From JBPCQA01 sp050998615 (GTDB taxonomy: Bacteria > Actinomycetota > Actinomycetes > Propionibacteriales > Nocardioidaceae), in contig JBPCQA010000013.1 in the NCBI GenBank assembly GCA_050998615.1, positions 1 to 64,000 on the forward strand: a stretch of DNA of 64,000 bases, in the 5' to 3' direction. The notes below the pieces were generated by a model that was given only the letters and a program-made list of their open reading frames with translations, was not told the DNA's origin and did no database searches. How positions within the stretch are numbered: position 1 is the stretch's first letter; the number at the start of each line of letters is the position of its first letter. Positions 32,926-41,523 of this stretch are shown here, piece after piece. The position numbers and the translations under genes were made by a program.

Positions 32926-34257
32926 TCATCCGGTCAGTGTCTGGCGGATCGGGACGAACTTCGCGGCCGCCTCGGCAAGTTCGGCGGCCGGGTCTGAGTC
33001 GGCGACGATGCCGCAGCCGGCGAACAGCCGCACCCGCGAGCCGTCGTACTCCGCACAGCGCAACGCGATGCCCCATTCACCGTCACCAGCGGCATCCAGC
33101 CAGCCGACCGGGCCGGCATAGCGACCGCGGTCCATCTGCTCGATCTCGGTGATCAGCGCTAGCGCCTTACCCGCCGGAGTTCCGCCGACGGCGGCGCTGG
33201 GGTGCAAGGCGGCTGCCAGGCCAAGCGACGTGATGCGCTTCGCGCTGTCGAGGATCCCGGTGACATCCGTGGCCAGATGCATCACATTCGGGAGGTGGAG
33301 GACGAACGGGCTCTCGGGCACATTCATGCTCGAGCACCACGAGGCCAGCGAGTCGGCAACCGAGCGGACCGCGAACTCGTGCTCTTCGAGGTCCTTCGAC
33401 GAGCGTGCCAGGGTGGCAGCAAGGGCGAGGTCGTGGGCGTCGTCTCCGGTACGTCGAATGGTCCCCGCCAGCACTCGACTCGTCACCAGGCCACGCTCTA
33501 GGCGGACCAGCATCTCGGGAGTGGCACCGAACAACCCCTCCACCTGGAAGGTCCAGCACGACGGATACTTCCGCGCCAACCGCCCGAGCGGGCCGCGAAC
33601 ATCGAGCGGGGTCGGCAGCTCCGCGAGCATGTCACGAGCGAGCACCACCTTGTCGAGCTCGCCACATCGGATGCGCCGCACCGCCTCGGCGACGACCAGC
33701 TGCCACTCGGCGCCACTCATCGCGCCGTCGGCGAACACGGCGTCGCCGGTCGGTGCGGGAGGGGTCGTGACAGGCAACCGCAGAGCGGCCGTCATCGCAC
33801 TCGCCGAGATCGTCGTGACCCAACAGACGTCGCCTCGCCTGCCCACCACGACCTCGGGCACTACCAGCACCGAAGGGCCCGGCTCGTCGGCGTACGCGAA
33901 GGAGCCGAATGCCACCAAGCCGCTGCCGGGCAGCCCGACCTCGTCACGCACGACGCAGTGTGCGCCGACTTCGGCCCACCACCGCTCCGCCAGCCCGAAG
34001 CGGTCGGCTCCGGCTGGCTCGAACCTGATCACTTCGCCCCAGCCGATCAGCCCCTCGCCGCGGTGCAGCCAGCACAGTGGCGCCGTTGCCGGGAGCAGCG
34101 AGACCAAGTCGCCGGGGTCGTCGACGACCACGCTTTGCACGATCAGCGGCGCCGCATCGACATCACCGAGACCGAATGGCGTCGCATTCGATGGCGCGTC
34201 ACTGGATCGAGCCGCACCGGATATACCGGCACCGGATGTCCTAGCGGTGAATGTCAC
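32926..34257 (-). CDS. menF: isochorismate synthase MenF
   Basis: About 443 residues of the chorismate-binding family; converts chorismate to isochorismate, the entry step to menaquinone. Key blocks are GELDKVVLARD, FGATPEMLVRLERGLV, LHPSAAVGGTPAGKAL and, near the C-terminus, GEWGIALRCAEYDG, with the Mg-binding glutamates. Its product feeds MenD, encoded 9 kb upstream. Two GTG codons are possible, at 34263 and 34257. The second is preferred because TAGGCT (34271-34266) lies eight bases before it, whereas only two bases separate it from the first. It is divergent from menG. Confidence 0.92.
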   Translation of the reverse strand: MTFTARTSGAGISGAARSSDAPSNATPFGLGDVDAAPLIVQSVVVDDPGDLVSLLPATAPLCWLHRGEGLIGWGEVIRFEPAGADRFGLAERWWAEVGAHCVVRDEVGLPGSGLVAFGSFAYADEPGPSVLVVPEVVVGRRGDVCWVTTISASAMTAALRLPVTTPPAPTGDAVFADGAMSGAEWQLVVAEAVRRIRCGELDKVVLARDMLAELPTPLDVRGPLGRLARKYPSCWTFQVEGLFGATPEMLVRLERGLVTSRVLAGTIRRTGDDAHDLALAATLARSSKDLEEHEFAVRSVADSLASWCSSMNVPESPFVLHLPNVMHLATDVTGILDSAKRITSLGLAAALHPSAAVGGTPAGKALALITEIEQMDRGRYAGPVGWLDAAGDGEWGIALRCAEYDGSRVRLFAGCGIVADSDPAAELAEAAAKFVPIRQTLTG

Positions 34258-34359
34258 AGTCACTCAGCCTAGAGGGCTGCCTCTTCGTCGGCTTAGTCCT
34301 CCAGCGGACCCAAGCGGGAGCTTGCCGCGGCCGCGCGAGGCAATGGGACACTGGGCGGC

Positions 34360-35049
34360 ATGAGCCGCGCCAGTCTGGACAAGCAGCCACATGAGGTCGC
34401 GGCGATGTTCGATGGGGTTGCGCAGCGATACGACCGCACCAACGACGTCTTGTCGCTCGGTCAGGATCGCCGGTGGCGGCGAGCCGTGTGCGCAGCCGTG
34501 TCGCCTAGGCTCGGCGAGCGCATTCTCGACCTGGCCGCCGGAACCGGCACCAGCAGCGTCGCGTTCGCCCTGGCCGGCGCGGCCGTGGTGCCGTGCGACT
34601 TCTCGATCGGCATGCTCGGCGTGGGCAAACGCGAGCGGCCGCGGCTACCGTTCGTGGCCGCGGACGCGGCGAGATTGCCGTTCGCGGATGAGACGTTCGA
34701 TGCAACCTCTATCTCGTTCGGTCTCCGCAACATCGCCGACTATCGCCGTGGATTGCGTGAGATGAGGCGCATAACCAGGCCCGGGGGCCGGTTGGTGATC
34801 TGCGAGTTCAGCCATCCGACGTTCGAACCGTTTCGCAAGGTGTACGTCGAGTACCTCATCAACGCTCTCCCCGCCATCGCCAAGCGGATCTCGTCCAACC
34901 CCGACTCCTACGTCTACCTCGCCGAGTCGATCCAGGCCTGGCCAAACCAACGTGGCCTGGCTGACGCGATCCGCCAAGTCGGCTGGACTGACGTGAAGTT
35001 TCGCAACCTGTCCGGCGGGATCGTCGCCCTTCACCGCGCGATCCGCTGA
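34360..35049 (+). CDS. menG: demethylmenaquinone methyltransferase MenG (UbiE family)
   Basis: 229 residues. It methylates demethylmenaquinone with SAM, the last ring step. It starts PHEVAAMFDGVAQRYDRTND, typical of MenG/UbiE; SAM motif I is ILDLAAGTGTSSVAFAL, and FDATSISFGLRNIADYRRGL plus ITRPGGRLVICEFSHPTF are diagnostic family blocks. ATG 34360 has no strong ribosome binding site. It ends just before a tandem repeat element. Confidence 0.94.
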   Translation: MSRASLDKQPHEVAAMFDGVAQRYDRTNDVLSLGQDRRWRRAVCAAVSPRLGERILDLAAGTGTSSVAFALAGAAVVPCDFSIGMLGVGKRERPRLPFVAADAARLPFADETFDATSISFGLRNIADYRRGLREMRRITRPGGRLVICEFSHPTFEPFRKVYVEYLINALPAIAKRISSNPDSYVYLAESIQAWPNQRGLADAIRQVGWTDVKFRNLSGGIVALHRAIR

Positions 35050-35080
35050 GTGGGATCCGCTCGCGCACGCCACGAGCCGC

Positions 35081-35160
35081 ATTCACGGTGGTTGAGGAGG
35101 CCGCTTCGCGGGGGTGCCCCACGGTGGTTGAGGAGGCCGCTTCGCGGCGGTAACCACCGG
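35081..35160. repeat. dispersed GGTGGTTGAGG element (copy 3), two tandem units
   Basis: A 27-base unit from ACGGTGGTTGAGG to CTTCGCGG is present identically at 35085-35111 and 35121-35147 (period 36). GGTAACCACC at 35149-35158 can pair back with GGTGGTT. It starts about 35 bases after the menG stop. Confidence 0.8.
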
Positions 35161-35212
35161 GACTGCGCGCGCTGGCACTAGCCTGGGACACCCGTGATGT
35201 GCTGAAAGGACA

Positions 35213-35650
35213 ATGATGGCGCTGGACTCGAAGCTTCTCGCGTTGGTAGCCGAACGCAACCTCGGGACGCTTGCCACCTTGAAGCGTGACGGGCGTCCTC
35301 AGCTGTCGAACATCAACTACCACTTCGATCCCCACAGCGCGATGGTCAAGATTTCCGTCACCGACGACCGCGCCAAAGTGCACAACCTGCGTCGCGACCC
35401 AAGAGCGTCACTCTTCGTGTCGAGTGAAGATGGTTGGAGCTACACGGTCTGCGAGGGTGACGTCGAATTTTCCGCCGTAGCGGCACAAACCGATGACCCC
35501 GCCGTCGAGGAGCTGGTCGAGCTATACCGCCTGGTGCGCGGCGAGGACCACCCCGACTGGGACGGGTATCGCCAGGCAATGGTCAACGACCGTCGGCTGG
35601 TGGCGCGATTGCATGTGGGGCATGCGTACGGCGTCGCCGCCCGCGGCTAG
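35213..35650 (+). CDS. PPOX-class split-barrel flavoprotein, probably F420-dependent
   Basis: 145 residues with the pyridoxamine-phosphate-oxidase-like split beta-barrel: LGTLATLKRDGRPQLSNINY, then KVHNLRRDPRASLFVSSEDG, both typical of TIGR03618-type F420-binding enzymes. It probably binds FMN or F420 and reduces or oxidises an unknown small molecule. AAAGGA at 35205-35210 precedes ATG 35213; a second ATG follows directly. TAGCCT about 30 bases upstream is a fair -10 box. It stands alone between menG and a VOC remnant. Confidence 0.82.
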   Translation: MMALDSKLLALVAERNLGTLATLKRDGRPQLSNINYHFDPHSAMVKISVTDDRAKVHNLRRDPRASLFVSSEDGWSYTVCEGDVEFSAVAAQTDDPAVEELVELYRLVRGEDHPDWDGYRQAMVNDRRLVARLHVGHAYGVAARG

Positions 35651-35727
35651 CCGAAAACCCGGGATCGCCGCCCGCCCGCGAAGAGTTCTCGACATGATTT
35701 ACCGGGGCGACTGAGTTGGGATAGTCG

Positions 35728-35976
35728 CTACGAAGCGGAGCTGATCTTGAAGGGAGCGCCGCTGGAATCGGCGACTTGAGCCAACCGCCCGAACGGGGAG
35801 TGTTGCGGCGGCAAGATGACCGAGCCGCCAAGATCTTCGGCGTTTGCGATGGCTATGTCGGTGTCTTCGACGCCGAAGTAGATGCTCCAACTGGCGGCGG
35901 CGCCCTCGGGCAGGAAGGCTGTGGCATCCATGATGCCGGCCAGCGCCGAGTCTCCCTCGCCAGCAGTGGCCGGGCT
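35728..35976 (-). pseudogene. 5'-truncated VOC/glyoxalase-family gene remnant (last ~80 residues)
   Basis: The minus strand encodes GEGDSALAGIMDATAFLPEG, then WSIYFGVEDTDIAIANAEDL, GGSVILPP and PFGRLAQVADSSGAPFKI, matching the end of two-domain VOC proteins that are usually about 260 residues. Resemblance stops at about base 35965. The frame stays open beyond that into the menJ promoter region but without the expected first domain or a plausible start. The only internal start is ATG 35931, which would give 67 residues. It is best read as the 3' relic of a larger gene, cut near menJ. Confidence 0.7.
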
Positions 35977-36077
35977 GCGTGGCGGCTCGGCAAGCCCGTA
36001 GACTTGGCACGTTCCACGCTCGTGAAGTTTTTCACTTGCCCGACTCTGGCACCAGTTTGAGGTAAGGATCGACTGCC

Positions 36078-37373
36078 ATGACCAAGCCGACCGCGCAGCG
36101 GCAGGCCGACGTCATCATCGTCGGCGCCGGCCCCGGAGGGTCGACGGCCGCCGCCTACCTGGCCCAGGCCGGAGTCGACGTGCTGCTGCTGGAAAAGACT
36201 TCGTTTCCGCGCGAAAAGGTTTGTGGAGATGGCCTGACCCCGCGCGCGGTGCGCCAGTTGGTCAAGATGGGCATCGACCTCGAGGCGCCGGGGTGGGTGA
36301 GGAACCGCGGCCTGCGCATCGTCGGAGGTGGTCACCGGTTGGAGCTGCGGTGGCCCGAGCTGGCCGATTATCCCGACTTCGGCCTGGTGCGCACCCGCCT
36401 CGACTTCGATGACATTCTTGCCCAGCATGCTCAAAAGGCAGGCGCGCACCTGCGCGAGGACACCAGCGTCACCGGCCCGGTTATCGACGAGTCGAGCGGC
36501 CGCATTGTCGGCGTGACAGCTCGACAGGTTGACGACAACGGCCGCAAAGTGGGCGAGTCGATCAGCTACCAGGCTCCGATCGTGATCGCGGCCGACGGCA
36601 ACTCCACGCGGCTCAGCCTGGCGATGGGGGTCACCAAACGCGACAACCGGCCGATGGGCGTCGCCGTACGCACCTACTACACCAGCCCACGTCATGGCGA
36701 CGATTGGCTTGAGTCCTGGCTCGAGCTGTGGGATGGCGAGCCCGGCACCGGCAACCTATTGCCCGGCTACGGCTGGATCTTCGGCGTCGGCGACGGCACG
36801 GTCAACGTGGGCCTCGGCATCCTCAACACGTCCTCGGCGTTTCAAAACGTCGACTACAAGGATCTGTTGAAGCGGTGGCTCGACCACACGCCTGATGAGT
36901 GGGGCCTGCGCCAGGAGAACATGACCACACCAGTGCGAGGCGCCGCGCTGCCGATGGGGTTCAACCGCAAGCCGCACTATGACAGGGGCCTGCTCCTCGT
37001 CGGTGACGCGGGCGGCATGGTCAACCCGTTCAACGGCGAGGGTATCGCCTACGCAATGGAGTCGGGTGAGATGGCTGCCGAAGCCATCACCCAGGCGTTG
37101 AGTCGCCGCACGGCCGAGGGGCACGAGCGTGCGTTGCGCGGCTACGTCACCGGGTTGAATCAGCGGTACGGCGGGTACTACACGCTCGGCCGCCTCTTCG
37201 TCAATGCGATAGGTAGTCCGCCGGTCATGCAGCTGGCCACGAAGTATGGGCTGCCGAGGCCCACCCTGATGCGCTTCACATTGAAGCTACTCGCCAATCT
37301 GACCGACCCCAGCGGCAAAGACGCCATGGACCGCATCATCCATGGCCTTGCCAAGGTCGCCCCCGCGGCCTGA
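36078..37373 (+). CDS. menJ: geranylgeranyl reductase family FAD enzyme, probable menaquinone tail reductase MenJ
   Basis: 431 residues. The FAD dinucleotide motif is VIIVGAGPGGSTAAAYLAQA and the GGR family signature FPREKVCGDGLTPRAV follows. The second FAD motif is LLLVGDAGGMVNPFNGEGIA. Mycobacterial MenJ saturates one isoprene unit of menaquinone; the same role is inferred here from the neighbouring menG, nuo genes and polyprenyl synthase. GGTAAGGA lies about ten bases before ATG 36078. A 71-base gap, with a possible -10 box, separates it from nuoA. Confidence 0.88.
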   Translation: MTKPTAQRQADVIIVGAGPGGSTAAAYLAQAGVDVLLLEKTSFPREKVCGDGLTPRAVRQLVKMGIDLEAPGWVRNRGLRIVGGGHRLELRWPELADYPDFGLVRTRLDFDDILAQHAQKAGAHLREDTSVTGPVIDESSGRIVGVTARQVDDNGRKVGESISYQAPIVIAADGNSTRLSLAMGVTKRDNRPMGVAVRTYYTSPRHGDDWLESWLELWDGEPGTGNLLPGYGWIFGVGDGTVNVGLGILNTSSAFQNVDYKDLLKRWLDHTPDEWGLRQENMTTPVRGAALPMGFNRKPHYDRGLLLVGDAGGMVNPFNGEGIAYAMESGEMAAEAITQALSRRTAEGHERALRGYVTGLNQRYGGYYTLGRLFVNAIGSPPVMQLATKYGLPRPTLMRFTLKLLANLTDPSGKDAMDRIIHGLAKVAPAA

Positions 37374-37385
37374 AGCGGACGGCTC

Positions 37386-37422
37386 TAGGATGGCAAGCCC
37401 GTGATTGACCAGCACTGCACAA
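37386..37422 (+). promoter_or_regulatory. candidate nuo operon promoter with weak Rex-like half-sites
   Basis: TAGGAT (37386-37391) fits a -10 box, giving a leader of about 45 bases to nuoA. Just downstream, TTGACCAGCACTGCACAA (37405-37422) keeps the outer TTG and CACAA of a Rex site but not the inner bases. Rex controls nuo in Streptomyces, so the site is worth noting, but it is a weak match. Confidence 0.3.
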
Positions 37423-37444
37423 GGAGAGAGGGGAGCATGGCAGC

Positions 37445-37804
37445 GTGAATCCTTATGCACCGATCATCGGCCTTGGCATCCTAGCCGCGTTGTTCGCGGT
37501 GCTCTCGGTCGTCGCCAGCTCACGGATCGGGCCCAAGCGCTACAACCGCGCCAAGCTCGACTCGTACGAGTGCGGTATTCAGCCAACTCCGCAGCCGGTC
37601 GGCGGCGGCAAGTTCCCGGTGAAGTACTACATCACAGCCATGCTGTTCATCGTCTTCGATATCGAGATCATCTTCTTGTTTCCTTGGGCGGTCTTCTTCG
37701 ACAGTATGAAACTCTTCGGGCTCATCGAGATGGTCCTCTTCATCGCCACAGTCTTCGTTGCCTATGCCTACGTCTGGCGGCGTGGTGGCCTCGAATGGGA
37801 CTGA
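37445..37804 (+). CDS. nuoA: NADH-quinone oxidoreductase subunit A
   Basis: 119 residues, three membrane helices. The conserved loop YECGIQPTPQPV carries the family Cys/Glu, followed by FPVKYYITAMLFIVFDIEII. It forms part of the quinone-site region of complex I. GTG 37445 is chosen with GGGGAG about nine bases before it; AAGGAG lies further up. An ATG at 37438 opens a three-codon frame (Met-Ala-Ala-stop) that overlaps the GTG, probably by chance. Confidence 0.94.
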   Translation: MNPYAPIIGLGILAALFAVLSVVASSRIGPKRYNRAKLDSYECGIQPTPQPVGGGKFPVKYYITAMLFIVFDIEIIFLFPWAVFFDSMKLFGLIEMVLFIATVFVAYAYVWRRGGLEWD

Positions 37805-37851
37805 CAGGCCAGGTCCGAGACCGAGCAGCGCAGCGTTGGAGAGTGTGAACC

Positions 37852-38406
37852 ATGGGGATTGAAGACAAGCTGCCCTCGGGGGTGCTGCTGAGCACCGTCG
37901 AAGGACTCGCCGGCTACTTCCGCAAGGCGTCGCTGTGGCCTGCCACGTTTGGTCTGGCCTGCTGCGCGATCGAGATGATGACGGCCGGCGGTCCCCGCTA
38001 CGACTTGGCGCGCTTCGGCATGGAGGTCTTCCGGCCGTCGCCGAGACAGGCAGACCTGATGATCGTGGCGGGCCGGGTCAGCCAGAAGATGGCACCGGTG
38101 CTCCGGCAGATCTATGACCAGATGGCCGAGCCCAAGTGGGTGCTCGCGATGGGGGTGTGTGCCAGCAGCGGGGGCATGTTCAACAACTACGCCATTTTGC
38201 AAGGCGTCGACCATGTAGTCCCGGTGGACATGTATCTGCCGGGTTGTCCGCCCCGGCCGGAAATGCTCATCGACTCGATCTTGAAGCTGCACGCCAACAT
38301 TCAGCATGCGAAGCTCGGCGCCGATCGCACCGCCGAGATTGCTGACGACGAGCGCGCCGCCCTTGCCGCCACTCCGACATCGCAGATGAGGGGGCTGTTG
38401 CAATGA
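37852..38406 (+). CDS. nuoB: NADH-quinone oxidoreductase subunit B
   Basis: 184 residues. It holds the terminal 4Fe-4S cluster N2 next to quinone. Ligands are the tandem cysteines in FGLACCAIEMM, one in GVCASSGGMFNNY, and one in YLPGCPPRPEML. A 47-base gap separates it from nuoA, and the stop overlaps nuoC (ATGA). The C-terminal 40 residues form a short variable tail. Confidence 0.96.
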   Translation: MGIEDKLPSGVLLSTVEGLAGYFRKASLWPATFGLACCAIEMMTAGGPRYDLARFGMEVFRPSPRQADLMIVAGRVSQKMAPVLRQIYDQMAEPKWVLAMGVCASSGGMFNNYAILQGVDHVVPVDMYLPGCPPRPEMLIDSILKLHANIQHAKLGADRTAEIADDERAALAATPTSQMRGLLQ

Positions 38407-39308
38407 GCCCCGACCAACCCGAAGCCAGCCTGCCCGAAGCCAGCCAGCCCGACGAGAGCACGCCGGAGCAGGACAACCCGGGCACGCAACAATCCGAGAA
38501 GCCGCAATCCGGGAAGCCGCAATCCGGGAAGCCGGTCGGTGAGCGGTCGATGGAGGACAAGCCGGCGGCCGAGAGGTCAATCGCCGACAAGTCACTACAC
38601 GACAAGTCGATCGTCGTCAGCGACGACCCGGGTCCGTTGCCTCCACACCAGGAGCTGGAGGTCATCGACGTCCGGAAGGGCATGTTCGGGGTGAGCGGCA
38701 CCGGTGACACGTCGGGCTATGGCGGGCTGGTGCGTCCGGTCGCGATCCCCGGCGCGACTTCTCGTCCGTACGGTGGTTGGTTCGACGCTGCGGCCGATCG
38801 CCTCGGCAGCGCACTTGCCCGGGGCGGAATGCCCGACGCCGTCGCCAACATCGTCGTACACCGTGGTGAAATCACGTTTCACGTGCAGCGGGAGCATCTG
38901 GTGGCGGTGATGAAGACGCTTCGAGACGACGCGGATCTGCGGTTTGAGTTCTGCAGCGGGCTGTCCGGGGTGCACTACCCGCACGAGATCGGCGCCGAGC
39001 TGCATGCGGTCTATCACCTGCTGTCGATGACTCACAACCGGCGGATCCGCGTCGAGGTCAGCTGCCCCGACGACGATCCCCACATCCCGTCGGTGATCAG
39101 CGTCTACCCCACCAACGACTGGCACGAACGCGAAACCTACGACTTCTTCGGCATCATCTTCGACGGGCATCCCGCCTTGACGCGCATCCAGATGCCCGAC
39201 GATTGGCCGGGCCATCCGCAACGCAAGGACTACCCGCTCGGCGGGATACCCGTCGAATACAAGGGCGCGACGGTGCCACCGCCAGACCAGCGGAGGTCTT
39301 ACAACTGA
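38403..39308 (+). CDS. nuoC: NADH-quinone oxidoreductase subunit C with a low-complexity N-terminal extension
   Basis: 301 residues. Residues about 115-290 are the 30-kDa subunit domain, ending with HERETYDFFGIIFDGHPALT and DWPGHPQRKDYPLGG. The first 110 residues are unusual: Pro/Glu/Gln/Ser/Lys-rich with PEASLPEASQP and the direct repeat SGKPQSGKP, probably disordered. Typical NuoC starts near the domain. ATG 38403 overlaps the nuoB stop, so the extension is probably translated. The stop overlaps nuoD. Confidence 0.94.
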   Translation: MSPDQPEASLPEASQPDESTPEQDNPGTQQSEKPQSGKPQSGKPVGERSMEDKPAAERSIADKSLHDKSIVVSDDPGPLPPHQELEVIDVRKGMFGVSGTGDTSGYGGLVRPVAIPGATSRPYGGWFDAAADRLGSALARGGMPDAVANIVVHRGEITFHVQREHLVAVMKTLRDDADLRFEFCSGLSGVHYPHEIGAELHAVYHLLSMTHNRRIRVEVSCPDDDPHIPSVISVYPTNDWHERETYDFFGIIFDGHPALTRIQMPDDWPGHPQRKDYPLGGIPVEYKGATVPPPDQRRSYN

Positions 39309-40654
39309 TGACTGACACGATGCACAACGATCCCTACGCAACCGAGCAGACGACGACAAGCGGCAAGGTGTTCACAGTCACCGGTCAAGACTGGGACTCG
39401 GTGATCTCCGGCTTGGACGTCGAGTCCGAGGAGCGTGTCGTGGTCAACATGGGGCCACAACACCCATCAACCCACGGCGTGTTGCGTCTCATCCTTGAGC
39501 TCGACGGCGAGACCGTCACCGAATGCCGATGCGGCATCGGCTATCTGCACACCGGCATCGAAAAGAACATGGAATACCGCACCTGGGTGCAAGGCGTCAC
39601 GTTCTGCACCCGGATGGACTATCTCGCCCCGTTCTACAACGAGGCAGCCTACTGTTTCGGTGTGGAGCGGCTGCTCGACATCGAGGGCCATATCCCTGAG
39701 AAGGCTCAGGTCATGCGGGTCCTGCTCATGGAGATCAACCGGATCTCGTCACATCTGGTGGCGATCGCGACCGGCGGCATGGAGATCGGCGCGCTGACCG
39801 TGATGACGATCGGCTTCCGCGAGCGTGAGCTCTGCCTGGACTTGTTCGAGATGATCACCGGGCTGCGCATGAACCACGCATTCATCCGCCCCGGCGGGGT
39901 GCCGCAGGACCTACCTGCAGGCACCCTGGAGAAGGTCGGGGAGTTCATCGCCTTGATGCGCAAACGCCTGCCGGAGTACGCCGACCTGTGCAACGCCAAC
40001 CCGATCTTCAAGGCCCGGCTGGTCGACGTCGGCTACCTCGACCTCGCAGGCTGTCTTGCGCTGGGCGCATCCGGCCCGGTGTTGCGGGCCACCGGATACG
40101 AATGGGACATGCGCAAGACGCAGCCCTACTCGGGCTACGAAAACTACGACTTCGACGTCGTCACCTGGGACACCTGCGACGCCTACGGACGCTTCCGAAT
40201 CCGGTTGGCCGAGATGTGGGAGTCCCTGCGCATCGTCGAGCAGTGCGCCAAGCGGCTGCGTGACCTGGAGGGCGCGCCGATCATGATTGGCGACAAGAAG
40301 ATCGCCTGGCCCAGCCAGCTGGCCGTCGGCTCCGACGGGATCGGCAACTCACTCGACCACATTCGCCACATCATGGGTGAGTCGATGGAGGCGTTGATCC
40401 ATCACTTCAAGCTCGTTACCGAGGGTTTCCGGGTGCCCACCGGCCAGGCGTACGGCGTCGTCGAGTCGCCGCGCGGTGAGCTCGGCTGCCATGTGGTGTC
40501 CGATGGCGGCACCCGGCCCTACCGCGCGCACTTCCGTGACCCGTCCTTCGTCAATCTGCAATCCGTCCCGGCGATGTCCGAAGGCGGCGGTATCGCCGAC
40601 GTGATCGTCGCGGTAGCCAGCCTCGATCCGGTGATGGGCGGGGTGGACAGATGA
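39308..40654 (+). CDS. nuoD: NADH-quinone oxidoreductase subunit D
   Basis: 448 residues, 49-kDa subunit lining the quinone cavity. Conserved start of the domain: VVNMGPQHPSTHGVLRLIL; quinone-site residues lie in this loop and in the later FKLVTEGFRVPTGQAYG, and the C-terminal block ADVIVAVASLDPVMGGVDR is typical. ATG 39308 overlaps the nuoC stop (TGATG), and the 3' end overlaps nuoE (ATGA). Confidence 0.96.
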   Translation: MTDTMHNDPYATEQTTTSGKVFTVTGQDWDSVISGLDVESEERVVVNMGPQHPSTHGVLRLILELDGETVTECRCGIGYLHTGIEKNMEYRTWVQGVTFCTRMDYLAPFYNEAAYCFGVERLLDIEGHIPEKAQVMRVLLMEINRISSHLVAIATGGMEIGALTVMTIGFRERELCLDLFEMITGLRMNHAFIRPGGVPQDLPAGTLEKVGEFIALMRKRLPEYADLCNANPIFKARLVDVGYLDLAGCLALGASGPVLRATGYEWDMRKTQPYSGYENYDFDVVTWDTCDAYGRFRIRLAEMWESLRIVEQCAKRLRDLEGAPIMIGDKKIAWPSQLAVGSDGIGNSLDHIRHIMGESMEALIHHFKLVTEGFRVPTGQAYGVVESPRGELGCHVVSDGGTRPYRAHFRDPSFVNLQSVPAMSEGGGIADVIVAVASLDPVMGGVDR

Positions 40655-41523
40655 GCGACGGCAACCTGCCGAACGCTTCGACGATGCGTGGCTCGCAAGG
40701 GTGGGAAACCATCGAAGCCGGCGACGCTGAGCTTCCGGCGAGCACGCTTGCCGAGCTGCGTCAGCTGGCCGGGCGCTATCCCCAACCCCGCTCGGCGCTG
40801 CTGCCGATGCTTCACCTGGTGCAAAGCGTCGAAGGCAAGGTGACCTCAGCGGGCATCGAGGCGTGTGCGGCGATCCTCGACATCACCGCTGCCGAGGTGT
40901 CCGCGGTGGCCACGTTCTACACGATGTACAAACGTCGTCCGGTCGGTGACTATCACGTGGGCGTCTGCACCAACACACTGTGCGCCGTGATGGGCGGGGA
41001 CATGATTTTCGACCGGTTGAAGGGTTATCTCGACGTCGGCAATGACGAGACAACCGAGGACGGCAAGATCACTCTCGAGCACGTCGAGTGCAACGCGGCC
41101 TGTGACTACGCGCCGGTGGTGATGGTCAACTGGGAGTTCTTTGACAACCAAACCCCTGAGACCGCCATGCAGCTGGTCGACGACCTGCGTGCGGGAGAGG
41201 ACGTGTTGGCCACGCGGGGAGCGCGAGTCTGCACCTGGCGGGAGGCCGAGCGGGTGCTTGCCGGCTTCCCCGACGACCGGGCCGACGAGGGCCCGGCGGC
41301 CGGTCCCGCCACGTTGGTAGGCCTGGAGCTGGCTCGGCGGCGCGGCTGGCACGCACCCGACGTCGGAGCCGACACCACAGCGGACACCAGCTCAACCAGC
41401 ACGGCAGACCAAGCCTCGTCGGTGCCGACGGACGACGCACACGCCGGTGCGCAGCAGGCCGACACCAGCCGGGCCGAGTCGGAGACCAACATCGCAGACG
41501 ACCAGCGGAAGGGCGGCCGATGA
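40651..41523 (+). CDS. nuoE: NADH-quinone oxidoreductase subunit E (24-kDa)
   Basis: 290 residues. The thioredoxin-like 2Fe-2S domain has ligands in GVCTNTLCAVMGG and VECNAACDYAPVVMVNWEF. It accepts electrons near FMN in NuoF. After about residue 230 the chain continues with a Thr/Ser/Asp/Ala-rich tail (TADTSSTSTADQASSVPTDD) that is longer than in most NuoE proteins. Both ends overlap neighbours by ATGA. Confidence 0.95.
   Translation: MSDGNLPNASTMRGSQGWETIEAGDAELPASTLAELRQLAGRYPQPRSALLPMLHLVQSVEGKVTSAGIEACAAILDITAAEVSAVATFYTMYKRRPVGDYHVGVCTNTLCAVMGGDMIFDRLKGYLDVGNDETTEDGKITLEHVECNAACDYAPVVMVNWEFFDNQTPETAMQLVDDLRAGEDVLATRGARVCTWREAERVLAGFPDDRADEGPAAGPATLVGLELARRRGWHAPDVGADTTADTSSTSTADQASSVPTDDAHAGAQQADTSRAESETNIADDQRKGGR

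Noticed and set aside
37405..37422. Rex operator upstream of nuoA as a firm call
   Set aside because: Only the outer TTG and CACAA match; inner bases disagree, giving about 10 of 18 positions. It is listed only within a low-confidence promoter entry.
37438..37449. Three-codon leader ORF (ATG GCA GCG TGA) coupled to nuoA
   Set aside because: Too short to judge; the nearby GGGGAG fits the nuoA GTG directly, so no regulatory role needs to be assumed.
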